From the NCBI GenBank assembly GCA_963667205.1, contig OY762959.1, positions 2,418,001 to 2,482,000 on the forward strand: DNA of 64,000 bases, written 5' to 3'. The stretch comes from CF-162 sp963667205. Lineage in GTDB: Bacteria; Chloroflexota; Dehalococcoidia; SM23-28-2; RBG-16-64-32. Below, piece by piece: positions 50,560 to 58,492 of the stretch. The translations under genes and the position numbers were made by a program. Below the pieces are notes generated by a model, which saw only the letters and a program-made list of their open reading frames with translations, was not told the DNA's origin and searched no databases. Numbering within the stretch: position 1 is the first letter of the stretch; every line of letters begins with the position of its first letter.

Positions 50560-51768
50560 TGGCCGGGCCGCTGGACGGCATTCGCGTGGCCGACTTCACC
50601 CGGGTCTGGGCCGGCCCGACCAACACGATGCAGCTCGCGCACATGGGCGCCGAGGTGATCCGCATGGAGACGTCGAACCGCATCTGCACGCTGCGCATGT
50701 TTCCGCCGTGGCCTGACGGTCGGCCGGGCCCGAACCGGAGCGGATACTTCAACCAGTACAACCAGGGCAAGCGGGCGATCCTCCTCGACCTCTCGAAGGA
50801 CGAAGGCCTGGCGATCGCCAGGCGCATCGTCGGGATGAGCGACGTCGCTGTCGAGAACTTCGCAGCGGCGTCATCGACAAGCTCGGCCTGGGCTACGGGG
50901 AGCTGCGAAAGGTCAAGGAAGACATCGTCATGATGAGCATGTCCGGTTACGGCGCGACCGGCCCCGAGAAGGACTACGTCTCCTATGGCCCCGCGCAGGT
51001 GCCGATGTCGGGGCTATCGTCGCTGACGGGGTACGAGGGCTGGCAGCCGATGCACGTTGGCATGTCCTCCGGCGATCCTACGGCCGGCCTGCACGCGGCG
51101 TTCGCTGTGATCGCCGCTCTCTTCTATCGTGACCGCACCGGCAAAGGCCAGTACATCGACATGTCGCAGTGGGAGTCCAGCATGGTCGTCATCGGCGAGG
51201 CGTTCATGCAGCAGGTGATGAACGGCGCGCCGCCGGAGCGCCAGGGCAGCCACGACACGCACATGGCGCCGCACAACGTCTACCGCTGCGACGGCGAAGA
51301 CCGATGGCTCGCGATCGCCTGCGCCTCCGACGCGGAGTTCGGCGCGCTCTGCAGGGCGATCGGCAAGGCCGAGCTGCCGTCCGACGCGTGCTTCGCGACG
51401 CTCACCGACCGCAAGGCGACGAAGACGCACTCGATGCGGAGATCGAAGCCTGGACGTCGGAGCAGGAGCCCTTCGAGGCGATGGAGATGCTCCAGGCGGC
51501 CGGCGTCGCGGCCTACCCGCCGCTGGCAAACAACAAAGTGTTGGAGAGCCCGCAGCTGGCTGTGCGCGACTTCTGGGTTGAGCAGGAGCACATGGAGGTC
51601 GGCGTCCGCCGGCACGCCGGCATCCCCTGGCACCTTTCGGAGACGCCGCTGTCAGTCAAGCGTGCGGCGCCGGTGATGGGCCAGGATAACGACTACGTCT
51701 TCGGGGAGCTGCTAGGCATGGGCAGCGACGAGATCGCCGGCCTCGTCGAGCGCGAAGTCATCAAGTAG
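50559..51768 (+). pseudogene. CoA-transferase family III, two single-base deletions
   Basis: VADFTRVWAGPTNTMQLAHM, then the frame shifts near 50866 (VENFAA followed in the next frame by VIDKLGLGYGELRKV), continues through EKDYVSYGPAQVPMSGLSSL and MHVGMSSGDPTAGLHAAFAV, and shifts again near 51418 to DALDAEIEAWTSEQ and the end. One missing base at each place restores a single frame; 1210 nt plus two is 404 codons, a normal length. The Asp-Tyr-Val-Ser-Tyr-Gly active-site region is like that of the gene at 17512. Function is as for the partner upstream. Confidence 0.82.
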
Positions 51769-51869
51769 CGGCGCCGATCGCGCGCTCCTTTACCCCGCAC
51801 CGGCCCGCGGATCAATTGACCGTCTCGCGGCGGCGGCTGTATCCTGCGTATAGGAAACAAGCGTCCCGT

Positions 51870-51955
51870 GCCGAAGTGGCGGAACGGCAGACGCGCTGCG
51901 TTCAGGGCGCAGTGCCCTTCGGGGCGTGTGGGTTCAAATCCCACCTTCGGCACCA
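51870..51955 (+). tRNA. tRNA-Leu (CAG)
   Basis: Class II cloverleaf with a long variable arm (TGCCCTTCGGGGCGT), acceptor GCCGAAG/CTTCGGC, T arm GTGGG-TTCAAAT-CCCAC, anticodon CAG at 51903-51905. CCA is encoded (51953-51955). Confidence 0.95.
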
Positions 51956-51987
51956 ACTGCGATATTTCGGGTCGAATGACCCATCGC

Positions 51988-52064
51988 GCGCTCGTAGCTC
52001 AGTCGGATAGAGCGCAGCCTTGCGGAGGCTGAGGTCGTGAGTTCGAGTCTCACCGAGCGCGCCA
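51988..52064 (+). tRNA. tRNA-Arg (GCG)
   Basis: Acceptor GCGCTCG/CGAGCGC, D arm GCTC/GAGC, anticodon stem CAGCC/GGCTG, loop TTGCGGA, T arm GTGAG-TTCGAGT-CTCAC, discriminator G, encoded CCA (52062-52064). Anticodon GCG at 52022-52024 with G at position 37. It reads CGC with an unmodified-type G34 instead of the usual ACG (inosine). Its 3' end is repeated downstream. Confidence 0.93.
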
Positions 52065-52372
52065 TTTCTATGCTCGCCGATCCCGCGTCACGGCGGCGAG
52101 GGGCGGTTCGTGAGTTTCCCAACGGACCCGTCTGGGCGAGTCTCACCGAGCGCGCCATTGCTATGCCCGCCGGCCCCGCGTCACGGCGGCGAGGGCGGTT
52201 CGTGAGTGTCCCAACGGGACCCGTCCGGGCGAGTCTCACCGAGCGCGCCATTTCTATGGCCGCCGGTCCCGCGTCACGGCGAGGGGCGGTTCGTGGTTTT
52301 CCCGATGGGACCCGTCTGGGCGAGTCTCACCGAGCGCGCCATTTCTATGGCCGCCGATCCCGCGTCACGGCG
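52044..52372 (+). repeat. Tandem array of about 93-bp units that begin with the tRNA-Arg 3' end
   Basis: Four copies of CGAGTCTCACCGAGCGCGCC start at 52044 (inside the tRNA), 52137, 52230 and 52321, so spacing is 93, 93 and 91 bp; the last unit is cut at about 52372. Each unit holds the T-arm 3' half, acceptor 3' strand and CCA, then CAT-TTCTATG, then GCC-rich sequence with CCCGCGTCACGGC that can pair as a hairpin, GGGGCGGTTCGTG and CCC-AACGGGACCCGTCTGG. The units differ by scattered substitutions. The rest up to 52553 has no supported gene, only a TATACT-like box at 52430-52435. Confidence 0.85.
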
Positions 52373-52553
52373 GCTTCGAATTGGTGAGAAAATCCTCGCC
52401 TGGTCGTCCGCCGCAGCCGTCCGGCGCGTTATACTTGTTGATAGACGTAATGAGTCGATCGATTCCGCCCCAACTATCTCCAGCGGCTGACTACGACGTA
52501 GACGAGCCAGCCGCTGTCCCGCCTTTAATCCTCTTTAGCCCCCACCGCCCGAG

Positions 52554-53006
52554 ATGCTGACCGACAAGATAGGCACGCTCGACCGCACGCCGCCTTTCGT
52601 CGTCCAGAGCGGCTCGAGCATCGGGGCCGCCATGGATGAGTTCGAGCGCGGCGCCGTCGGTTGCGTCGTCATCTGCGAGGGCGAGAAGCTGATCGGCATC
52701 CTGACCGAGCGTGACGTCCTGCTCAAGGTCGTCGCCCGCGACGTCGATTACGGAATGCCCGTCGACGAGTTCATGACGCCGGACCCGATAACGCTGCCTC
52801 TGAGCGCGACCATCGGCGAGGCGGTGAACATCATGATCGAGCGCGACTTCCGTCACATCCCGATCACCGAAGACGGCGGAGACCGTCCGCTGGCCGTGTT
52901 TAGCATCAAGGACGTAATCGAGCTCGTCGCCCAGTCGTTCCCCGCGCACGTACTGAACTTGCCGCCCCGTCCCCACCAGGAGATGAGCACGCGAGAAGGT
53001 GCGTGA
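52554..53006 (+). CDS. Two-CBS-domain protein
   Basis: 150 aa, the ATG at 52554 being the first in frame. CBS1: TPPFVVQSGSSIGAAMDEF to LIGILTERDVLLKVV; CBS2: MTPDPITLPLSATIGEAVNI to LAVFSIKDVIELVAQ. Tandem CBS (Bateman) modules bind AMP, ATP, SAM or NADH and regulate partner enzymes. The stop overlaps the extended frame of KorA, and its ATG is 11 nt downstream. Together with the CBS protein after KorB, it most likely tunes the oxidoreductase to energy charge. Stand-alone; no other domain. Confidence 0.9.
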   Translation: MLTDKIGTLDRTPPFVVQSGSSIGAAMDEFERGAVGCVVICEGEKLIGILTERDVLLKVVARDVDYGMPVDEFMTPDPITLPLSATIGEAVNIMIERDFRHIPITEDGGDRPLAVFSIKDVIELVAQSFPAHVLNLPPRPHQEMSTREGA

Positions 53007-53016
53007 GAGAGGGCCG

Positions 53017-54897
53017 ATGAGCGAGAGAGACGGGAGAAAGCCCGGCAAGAGGCAAGCCGTTGAAGTCCAGGAGCTGGATCGCGTAACGATCCGTTTCGCG
53101 GGCGACTCCGGCGATGGCATGCAACTCGCCGGCCTTCAGTTCACAAACACGTCCGCCGTGTACGGCAACGACGTCGCCACGGTGCCGGACTTCCCGGCCG
53201 AGATTCGCGCGCCGGCGGGCTCCATTCCCGGCGTCAGCTCGTTTCAGGTCAGCTTCTCCAGTCACGACATCCACACTCCGGGCGACCAGCCGGACGTGCT
53301 CGTCGCCATGAACCCGGCCGCGCTCAAGGCGCACTTGGGCGACCTGCCAAAGGGTGGCCTCTTGATCGTCAACACCGACGAGTTCACGGAGTCGAACCTG
53401 CGCAAGGCGCTCTATACCGAGAACCCACTCGAGGGTGACTCACTCGACGGCTACCGCGTCGTCGAGGTGCCGGTCGGCACCATGAACACCCGCGCCCTGT
53501 CCGAGAGCGGCCTGAACACGATGCAGATCGACCGCTCGAAGAACTCGTTCGCGCTGGGCCTGATGTTCTGGCTCTACGAGCGGCCGCTGGACTCAACGAT
53601 CCGCTGGTTCGAGGAGAAGTTCGCGCGCAACCCGGAGGTACGCGACGCCAACATCGCGACGATGAAGGCCGGCTACAACTTCGGTGACACGGCGGAACTG
53701 TTCCCGCAGCGCTTTCACGTGGCGAAGGCGGACTTGCCGCCGGGACGCTACCGCAACATCACCGGCAACTCGGCGACGGCGCTGGGCTTCCTGGCGGCGT
53801 CAAAGCTGGCCAACCTTCCGCTTTTCTACGGCAGCTACCCGATCACGCCGGCCAGCGACATCCTGCATGAGCTTTCGCGCTTCAAGAACTTCGGCGTCAA
53901 GACGTTCCAGGCGGAGGACGAGATCGCGGCGATCGGCTCGGCCATCGGCGCCTCCTTCGGCGGTTTCCTCGGCCTCACCGGCACCAGCGGCCCCGGTCTG
54001 GCTCTGAAGAGCGAGGCGCTGGGCCTTGCCGTGATGGTCGAGCTGCCGCTGGTGGTGGCGATGATTCAGCGCTCCGGCCCCAGCACCGGCATGCCAACCA
54101 AGACCGACCAGGCGGACCTTCTGCAGGTGCTATTCGGGCGTAACGGCGAGTCCCCGGTCGCGGTCGTGGCGCCAGCCACGCCGTCCGAGTGCTTCCACTA
54201 CGCTATCGAGGCGTTCCGCCTGGCGCTGCGCCACATGACGCCGACAGTGTTCCTCTCCGACGGCTATCTCGGCACGGGCTCTGAGCCCTGGCGCGTGCCG
54301 GAGGCCGATGAACTACCGCGTATCGAGGTCAAGTTCGCCCGGGACCCTGAGGGGTTCAACCCTTACGACCGCGACCCGGAGACGCTGGCTCGCCCGTGGG
54401 CTGCGCCGGGTACTCCCGGCCTTGAGCACCGGATCGGCGGCCTCGAGAAGGCCCACATCACGGGCGACGTCAGCTACGACGGAGACAACCATGACCGGAT
54501 GACGCGCTTCCGCGCAGAGAAGGTGGCGCGAATAGCAAACGACGTCCCGGACGTCGAAGTGATCGGCGACGAGTCGGGCGACCTGCTCGTGCTTGGCTGG
54601 GGCAGCACTTACGGCGCCAACCTCTCGGCTGTGCAACGCGTGCAGGCGGAGGGGCTGGCCGTCTCGTGCGCGCAGCTGCGCTACCTGAACCCGTTCCCGT
54701 CAAACCTGGGCGAGGTCATCTCCAACTTCGAGCAGGTGCTGATCCCGGAGCTGAACCTGGGCCAGCTGGCGATGCTGGTGCGGTCGCGCTACGTCGTGGA
54801 TGCGGCGAGCCTGAACAAAGTCACCGGCCGGCCGTTCCTGATAGCCGAAATCGAAGAGAAGATCCACGAACTGGTGGGAAGCAAGGTGAAGGTCTGA
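53017..54897 (+). CDS. korA: 2-oxoacid:acceptor oxidoreductase subunit alpha (KorA-type, gamma-alpha fusion)
   Basis: 626 aa from ATG 53017. N-terminal gamma domain (VTIRFAGDSGDGMQLAGLQF to about 190), then the alpha pyrimidine domain FYGSYPITPASDILHELSRF, TGTSGPGLALKSEALGLAVM and PVVAVAPATPSECFHY. With KorB it oxidatively decarboxylates 2-oxoacids such as 2-oxoglutarate to acyl-CoA, reducing ferredoxin. The fused gamma-alpha form is characteristic of the 2-oxoglutarate (KGOR) enzymes of actinobacteria and Chloroflexota. The stop shares the A of KorB's ATG (TGATG), so both are coupled. Confidence 0.93.
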   Translation: MSERDGRKPGKRQAVEVQELDRVTIRFAGDSGDGMQLAGLQFTNTSAVYGNDVATVPDFPAEIRAPAGSIPGVSSFQVSFSSHDIHTPGDQPDVLVAMNPAALKAHLGDLPKGGLLIVNTDEFTESNLRKALYTENPLEGDSLDGYRVVEVPVGTMNTRALSESGLNTMQIDRSKNSFALGLMFWLYERPLDSTIRWFEEKFARNPEVRDANIATMKAGYNFGDTAELFPQRFHVAKADLPPGRYRNITGNSATALGFLAASKLANLPLFYGSYPITPASDILHELSRFKNFGVKTFQAEDEIAAIGSAIGASFGGFLGLTGTSGPGLALKSEALGLAVMVELPLVVAMIQRSGPSTGMPTKTDQADLLQVLFGRNGESPVAVVAPATPSECFHYAIEAFRLALRHMTPTVFLSDGYLGTGSEPWRVPEADELPRIEVKFARDPEGFNPYDRDPETLARPWAAPGTPGLEHRIGGLEKAHITGDVSYDGDNHDRMTRFRAEKVARIANDVPDVEVIGDESGDLLVLGWGSTYGANLSAVQRVQAEGLAVSCAQLRYLNPFPSNLGEVISNFEQVLIPELNLGQLAMLVRSRYVVDAASLNKVTGRPFLIAEIEEKIHELVGSKVKV

Positions 54898-55928
54898 TGA
54901 CAACCGAGGCAGCGCCCGAAGGCCCGCTGGCGCTCCAGCGCAAGGACTTCGTGACGGACCAGGAGGTCCGCTGGTGTCCAGGCTGCGGCGACTACTCGAT
55001 CCTGGCGCAGACGCAGAAGCTGATGCCGGACCTGGGCGTCCCGCGAGAGAACATCGTCTTCATCTCCGGTATCGGCTGCAACAGCCGTCTGCCGTACTAC
55101 ATGAAGACGTACGGCTTCCACAGCATCCACGGCCGCGCGCCGACGATCGCCACCGGGCTGCGCGTGATGAACCCGGAGCTGAAGGTCTTCGTCATCACCG
55201 GTGACGGCGATGGGCTGAGCATCGGCGGCAATCACCTGCTGCACGTCATGCGGCGCAACGTCGACCTGACGATCGTGCTCTTTAACAACCGCATCTACGG
55301 ACTGACGAAGGGCCAGTACTCGCCGACGTCTGAGTTCGGGAAGCGGACGAAGAGTTCGCCGGCCGGGGCGGTGGATACGCCGCTGCACCCGCTCAGCGTG
55401 GCGATCAGCGCTGAGGCGTCGTTCGTCGCCCGCTCTCTTGATATCGACCAGAAGCACCTGATCGGCACGCTCGAGCGCGCCGCCCGGCACAAAGGGACGT
55501 CTTTCGTCGAGGTCTACCAGAACTGCAACGTCTTCAACGACGGCGCCTTCATGGAGTTCGCCGACAAGGCGGTTCGCTCTGACCGCACGGTGCGCCTGGA
55601 CCACGGCCAGCCGCTGCTCTTCGGCAAGGAGCTGGAGAAGGGCATCCGCCTGAACGGCACGACGCCGGAGATCGTGGACGTTGGCAACGGGGCGAACGAG
55701 TCCGAACTCTGGGTCCACGACGAGTCGCGCGAAGACCCGGCGCTCTCCTTTATCCTGTCACGCATGCACTGGCCTGACTTCCCGGAGCCGATGGGCGTGA
55801 TCCGCGCAGTCGAGCGACCGGTCTACGAGGACCTCGTCCAGGGACAGGTCGATGAAGCGATCGAGCGGCAGGGCGAGGGGGACCTCGACGCGCTGTTCCA
55901 GGAAGGCGATACGTGGACGGTGGAGTAG
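54897..55928 (+). CDS. korB: 2-oxoacid:acceptor oxidoreductase subunit beta (KorB-type)
   Basis: 343 aa from ATG 54897. VRWCPGCGDYSILAQ (cluster cysteines), FISGIGCNSRLPYYM, ThDP motif VITGDGDGLSIGGNHLLHVM with LFNNRIYGLTKGQYSPTS, and a fourth Cys in VEVYQNCNVFND for the [4Fe-4S] cluster. This is a complete beta subunit. It overlaps KorA by one base. The ferredoxins at 1.0-1.7 kb are candidate electron acceptors. 2-oxoglutarate is the preferred guess, pyruvate not excluded. Confidence 0.93.
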   Translation: MTTEAAPEGPLALQRKDFVTDQEVRWCPGCGDYSILAQTQKLMPDLGVPRENIVFISGIGCNSRLPYYMKTYGFHSIHGRAPTIATGLRVMNPELKVFVITGDGDGLSIGGNHLLHVMRRNVDLTIVLFNNRIYGLTKGQYSPTSEFGKRTKSSPAGAVDTPLHPLSVAISAEASFVARSLDIDQKHLIGTLERAARHKGTSFVEVYQNCNVFNDGAFMEFADKAVRSDRTVRLDHGQPLLFGKELEKGIRLNGTTPEIVDVGNGANESELWVHDESREDPALSFILSRMHWPDFPEPMGVIRAVERPVYEDLVQGQVDEAIERQGEGDLDALFQEGDTWTVE

Positions 55929-55945
55929 CGAACGCCGGCAACGTG

Positions 55946-56461
55946 ATGCTCTGCCCGGACTGCCGCGCGGAGAACATCGAGGGCGCGGAAGTCTGTGAGA
56001 GTTGCGGCGCGGACCTGCGCAGCCTCAAGCTGCCGTCCGCCGAGAGTGAGCTGGAAGACCAGCTACTGAACGCCCGCCTCGGTGAGGTAGCTGCACAGGA
56101 GGCGCTCAACGTCGCGCCGGGCGACCCCGTCGCTCTCGCCGTGCACTTCATGCGAGACCAGGGCGTCGAGTGCGTCCTCGTGCGGGACGAAGACGATGAG
56201 ATCGTCGGCATCCTCACGGAACGCGACATCCTCCTCAAGGCCGCGGGCGCCAAGCAGGACCTGATGGCGACGGCGGTGAAGGACATCATGTCTGCCGACC
56301 CGGTGATGCTGCGCGAAGGCGACACGCTGGCAGTGGCGATGCACAAGATGTCCGTCGGCGGCTTTCGTCACATCCCGTTTCTCGCGGCCGACGGGTCGAC
56401 GCTACTGGTCTCGATCCAGGACGTCTTCCGCCACGTGGCGGAGTTCATCTCCCGCGATTAG
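55946..56461 (+). CDS. Zinc-ribbon plus CBS-domain protein
   Basis: 171 aa from ATG 55946; GTG 55913 or 55943 in the same frame would overlap or abut KorB. Residues 1-25 form a zinc ribbon (MLCPDCRAENIEGAEVCESC), followed by a linker and two CBS domains (NVAPGDPVALAVHFMRDQGV to GILTERDILLK; MSADPVMLREGDTLAVAMHK to VSIQDVFRHVAEF). The ILTERD block is almost the same as in the CBS protein before KorA. Likely a regulatory partner or sensor of KorAB. It ends in a stop that overlaps the convergent TesB gene. Confidence 0.88.
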   Translation: MLCPDCRAENIEGAEVCESCGADLRSLKLPSAESELEDQLLNARLGEVAAQEALNVAPGDPVALAVHFMRDQGVECVLVRDEDDEIVGILTERDILLKAAGAKQDLMATAVKDIMSADPVMLREGDTLAVAMHKMSVGGFRHIPFLAADGSTLLVSIQDVFRHVAEFISRD

Positions 56462-57329
56462 CCGGCCGGATCCTGCTTCGGCACCCTGATCAGCCCCTCT
56501 TGCGTCACAGACAGAACGTGCGTGCCGTCCTGCCGGTGCATCTGGCCGTGGATCAGAGCGCGCGCAGAGTGGGCGATGGGGCTAAGGCTGCTGTAGAGGA
56601 GCCAGTCGTCGAAGCGCGGCCGGTGGTGGAACCAGATCGCGTGGTCCAGGTTGCCGCCGCGCCGTGTGCGTCGAAACGCATCATCTTGAGGGCGTTCCGG
56701 GCGGTGCTGATCAGGCCCATATCACTCGAGTAGGCCAGCACGGCGTCGTGCAGCGCCGGGTCTTCCGGCAGCACGCCCCTGGGCTTGATCCACACTTGTC
56801 GTAGGTCCCGGTTCAGCGCGGCCGGGTCGCTCGAGTCTGCCGAGCGCACTTCGGTCGGTCGTTCCCGGCGCCAGCGCTCGAATCGCTCTCTCTGCTCCGG
56901 TTGCGGGACGTCATTCCGGACGAAGTTCCAGTCCGGCATCTTCTCCGGGCCCGCCGCTTTCGGCATCGGCTGTTGGTGGTCCAACCCCTCTTCCGGCCGC
57001 GAGAAGCTGCACGACATCTGGAAGATCGCCTCACCTGCCTGGTAGGCGACGACGTCGCGCGTCGTGAAGGTGCGGCCGTCGCGAATGCGCTGGACGGCGT
57101 AGCGGATGGGCGGGCCGTGATTACCGGGGCGCAAGAAGTAGGCGTGCAGCGAGTGGATCGAACCGGTCTCGATCGTGCGGTAGGCCGCCACTGTGCACTG
57201 GCCCAGGACGAGGCCGCCGAAGAGGCGCCCCTCACCTTTGCCGACGTCGCCCAGGAAGAGATCGCGGTCTAGCTGATCGAGGTCGAGCGATTTGAGGAAG
57301 TAGTTGAGCTGGCGTGAGCCGGAGGATAT
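56458..57329 (-). pseudogene. Acyl-CoA thioesterase II (TesB) with a frameshift
   Basis: Double-hotdog TesB: RLFGGLVLGQCTVAAYRTIE, the Gln/Asp/Thr-type site in FLRPGNHGPPIRYAVQRIRD and VVAYQAGEAIFQMSCSF, then after about residue 190 of the front part the sequence MMRFDAHG shifts into NLDHAIWFHHRPRFDDWLLY and ALIHGQMHRQDGTHVLSVTQ. The break is in GGCGCGGCGGC at 56656-56667; removing two bases (or adding one) restores it. The start is unclear: conserved sequence reaches SGSRQLNYFLKSLDLDQLD near 57325-57269, but no ATG, GTG or TTG precedes it, so the 5' end may also be damaged. It hydrolyses medium and long acyl-CoA. Confidence 0.75.
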
Positions 57330-57381
57330 GGTGAGCCTGATTCTAGAGTGCGCTCTGGGTTGAGGGCGACGAAGCGAAAGG

Positions 57382-57456
57382 TGGTGGGCGGTGCAGGGCT
57401 TGAACCTGCGACCTCTTCGGTGTGAACGAAGCGCTCTACCGCTGAGCTAACCGCCC
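57382..57456 (-). tRNA. tRNA-Val (CAC)
   Basis: GGGCGGT/ACCGCCC acceptor, D arm GCTC/GAGC, anticodon loop TTCACAC with CAC at 57422-57424, T arm GCAGG-TTCAAGC-CCTGC, discriminator A and encoded CCA (57382-57384). Confidence 0.94.
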
Positions 57457-57555
57457 GCTGGCAGCGATGGCGCGCTGAGCGCCGGATTCGATTGTATGGC
57501 TCGCCCCGAAAGGCCGTCAACGCGGCCGCCGCGTGGCACGCGCGCAAGCCAAGCT

Positions 57556-57574
57556 GTGGCAGGGGCGGGATTCG
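57556..57574 (-). repeat. Copy of the tRNA-Met 3' end
   Basis: GTGGCAGGGGCGGGATTCG (plus strand) is identical to 57637-57655 in the tRNA-Met, 81 bp away. It represents the acceptor 3' strand and the second half of the T arm; the T loop continuation is altered (CACACG against AACCCG), so it is not a tRNA. Confidence 0.7.
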
Positions 57575-57634
57575 CACACGCGGGTCCGCCTCGGCTGGCA
57601 ACCTGCCGCGTAGGAGCGGTCGTGGAAGGAGAGG

Positions 57635-57710
57635 TGGTGGCAGGGGCGGGATTCGAACCCGCGACACAGGGCTTATGAAGCCCCTGCTCTAACCACTGAG
57701 CTACCCTGCC
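57635..57710 (-). tRNA. tRNA-Met (CAT), elongator-type
   Basis: GGCAGGG/CCCTGCC acceptor (G1-C72, so not the initiator), TA at 8-9, D arm GCTC/GAGC, anticodon loop TTCATAA, T arm GCGGG-TTCGAAT-CCCGC, discriminator A and encoded CCA (57635-57637). tRNA-Ile2 with lysidine cannot be excluded from sequence alone. Confidence 0.9.
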
Positions 57711-57777
57711 ACGCTCTTCGAGTCTAGCAGGGCGATTTCTCGTCGGGCAATCGATGCCCGTGGGGGGCGGCCGGTCA

Positions 57778-57783
57778 TATAAT
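57778..57783 (+). promoter_or_regulatory. -10 box TATAAT and GAGCCGGCTC palindrome upstream of the response regulator
   Basis: TATAAT at 57778-57783 gives a start near 57790. The 10-bp palindrome GAGCCGGCTC occupies 57790-57799, just before ATG 57801, a possible operator or 5' stem. No Shine-Dalgarno is visible. Confidence 0.45.
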
Positions 57784-57800
57784 GGAAGCGAGCCGGCTCC

Positions 57801-58490
57801 ATGACGAACGTTAAGACGATACTCGTGGTCGACGACGAGCCTACGCTTGTCGCAACGCTCAAGTACAACCTGGAGCGTGAGAGCTTCCGCGTACTGGAGG
57901 CGGCCGATGGCGAGGCCGCGCTGGAAGCGGCGAGATCCGGTCGCCCCGACCTCATCGTGCTGGACCTGATGCTACCGGGGCTGAGCGGCCTCGATGTCTG
58001 TCGCATCCTGCGCAAGGAGACGCGAGTGCCGATCATCATGCTCACGGCCAAGGACGCCGAGGTGGACAAGGTCGTCGGGCTGGAGACGGGTGCCGACGAC
58101 TACGTGACGAAGCCGTTCGGCATGCCGGAGCTGATGGCGCGCGTGCGGGCTGTGCTGCGCCGCGCCGAGGCGAGCGCGGACGAGGAGTCCGACGTCCTGG
58201 AATCGGGCGATCTGCGGGTCGACCTTGGCCGGCGCGAGGTCGAGCGCGGCGGTTCCCTACTGCGTCTCAAGCCCCGGGAGCTGGACCTGCTTGCCTTCTT
58301 CATGCGACGCCGTCGTCGGGCGTTCTCTCGCGAGGAGCTCCTGAAGCAGGTCTGGGGCTACGAGTTCGCGGACGACACGCGGACCGTGGACGTGCACGTC
58401 CGCTGGCTGCGCCAGAAGATTGAACCCAACCCGGCGCAGCCAGCGCGGCTGATCACGGTGCGCGGCGTCGGATACCGATTCGAAGGATAG
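57801..58490 (+). CDS. OmpR/PhoB-family response regulator
   Basis: 229 aa. Receiver domain with the acidic pocket VVDDEP, phospho-acceptor D55 in LIVLDLMLPG, switch Thr in MLTAKD and Lys in VTKPFG; winged-helix DNA-binding domain 125-228 with RLKPRELDLLAFFMRRRRRA and DDTRTVDVHVRWLRQKIEPN. It pairs with the histidine kinase 2 nt downstream, so PhoB-PhoR (phosphate starvation) is a reasonable guess from overall similarity, but no pst or phosphatase genes are near. Confidence 0.94.
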   Translation: MTNVKTILVVDDEPTLVATLKYNLERESFRVLEAADGEAALEAARSGRPDLIVLDLMLPGLSGLDVCRILRKETRVPIIMLTAKDAEVDKVVGLETGADDYVTKPFGMPELMARVRAVLRRAEASADEESDVLESGDLRVDLGRREVERGGSLLRLKPRELDLLAFFMRRRRRAFSREELLKQVWGYEFADDTRTVDVHVRWLRQKIEPNPAQPARLITVRGVGYRFEG

Positions 58491-58492
58491 CC

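Noticed and set aside
52044..52372. CRISPR array
   Set aside because: Repeats are about 93-bp contiguous units without short variable spacers, and no cas gene is present.
52430..52435. TATACT as a firm promoter for the CBS-KorAB run
   Set aside because: No matching -35 and the distance to the start is about 120 nt; noted only in the array entry.
52037..52490. Long open frames on both strands through the tRNA-Arg repeat array
   Set aside because: They encode only the repeated unit (93 bp is a multiple of three, so frames stay open); no conserved protein and no start context.
57269..57667. Minus-strand frame of about 130 aa between TesB and tRNA-Met
   Set aside because: It reads through the tRNA-Val and the tRNA-3' repeat; its peptide is a translation of tRNA sequence.
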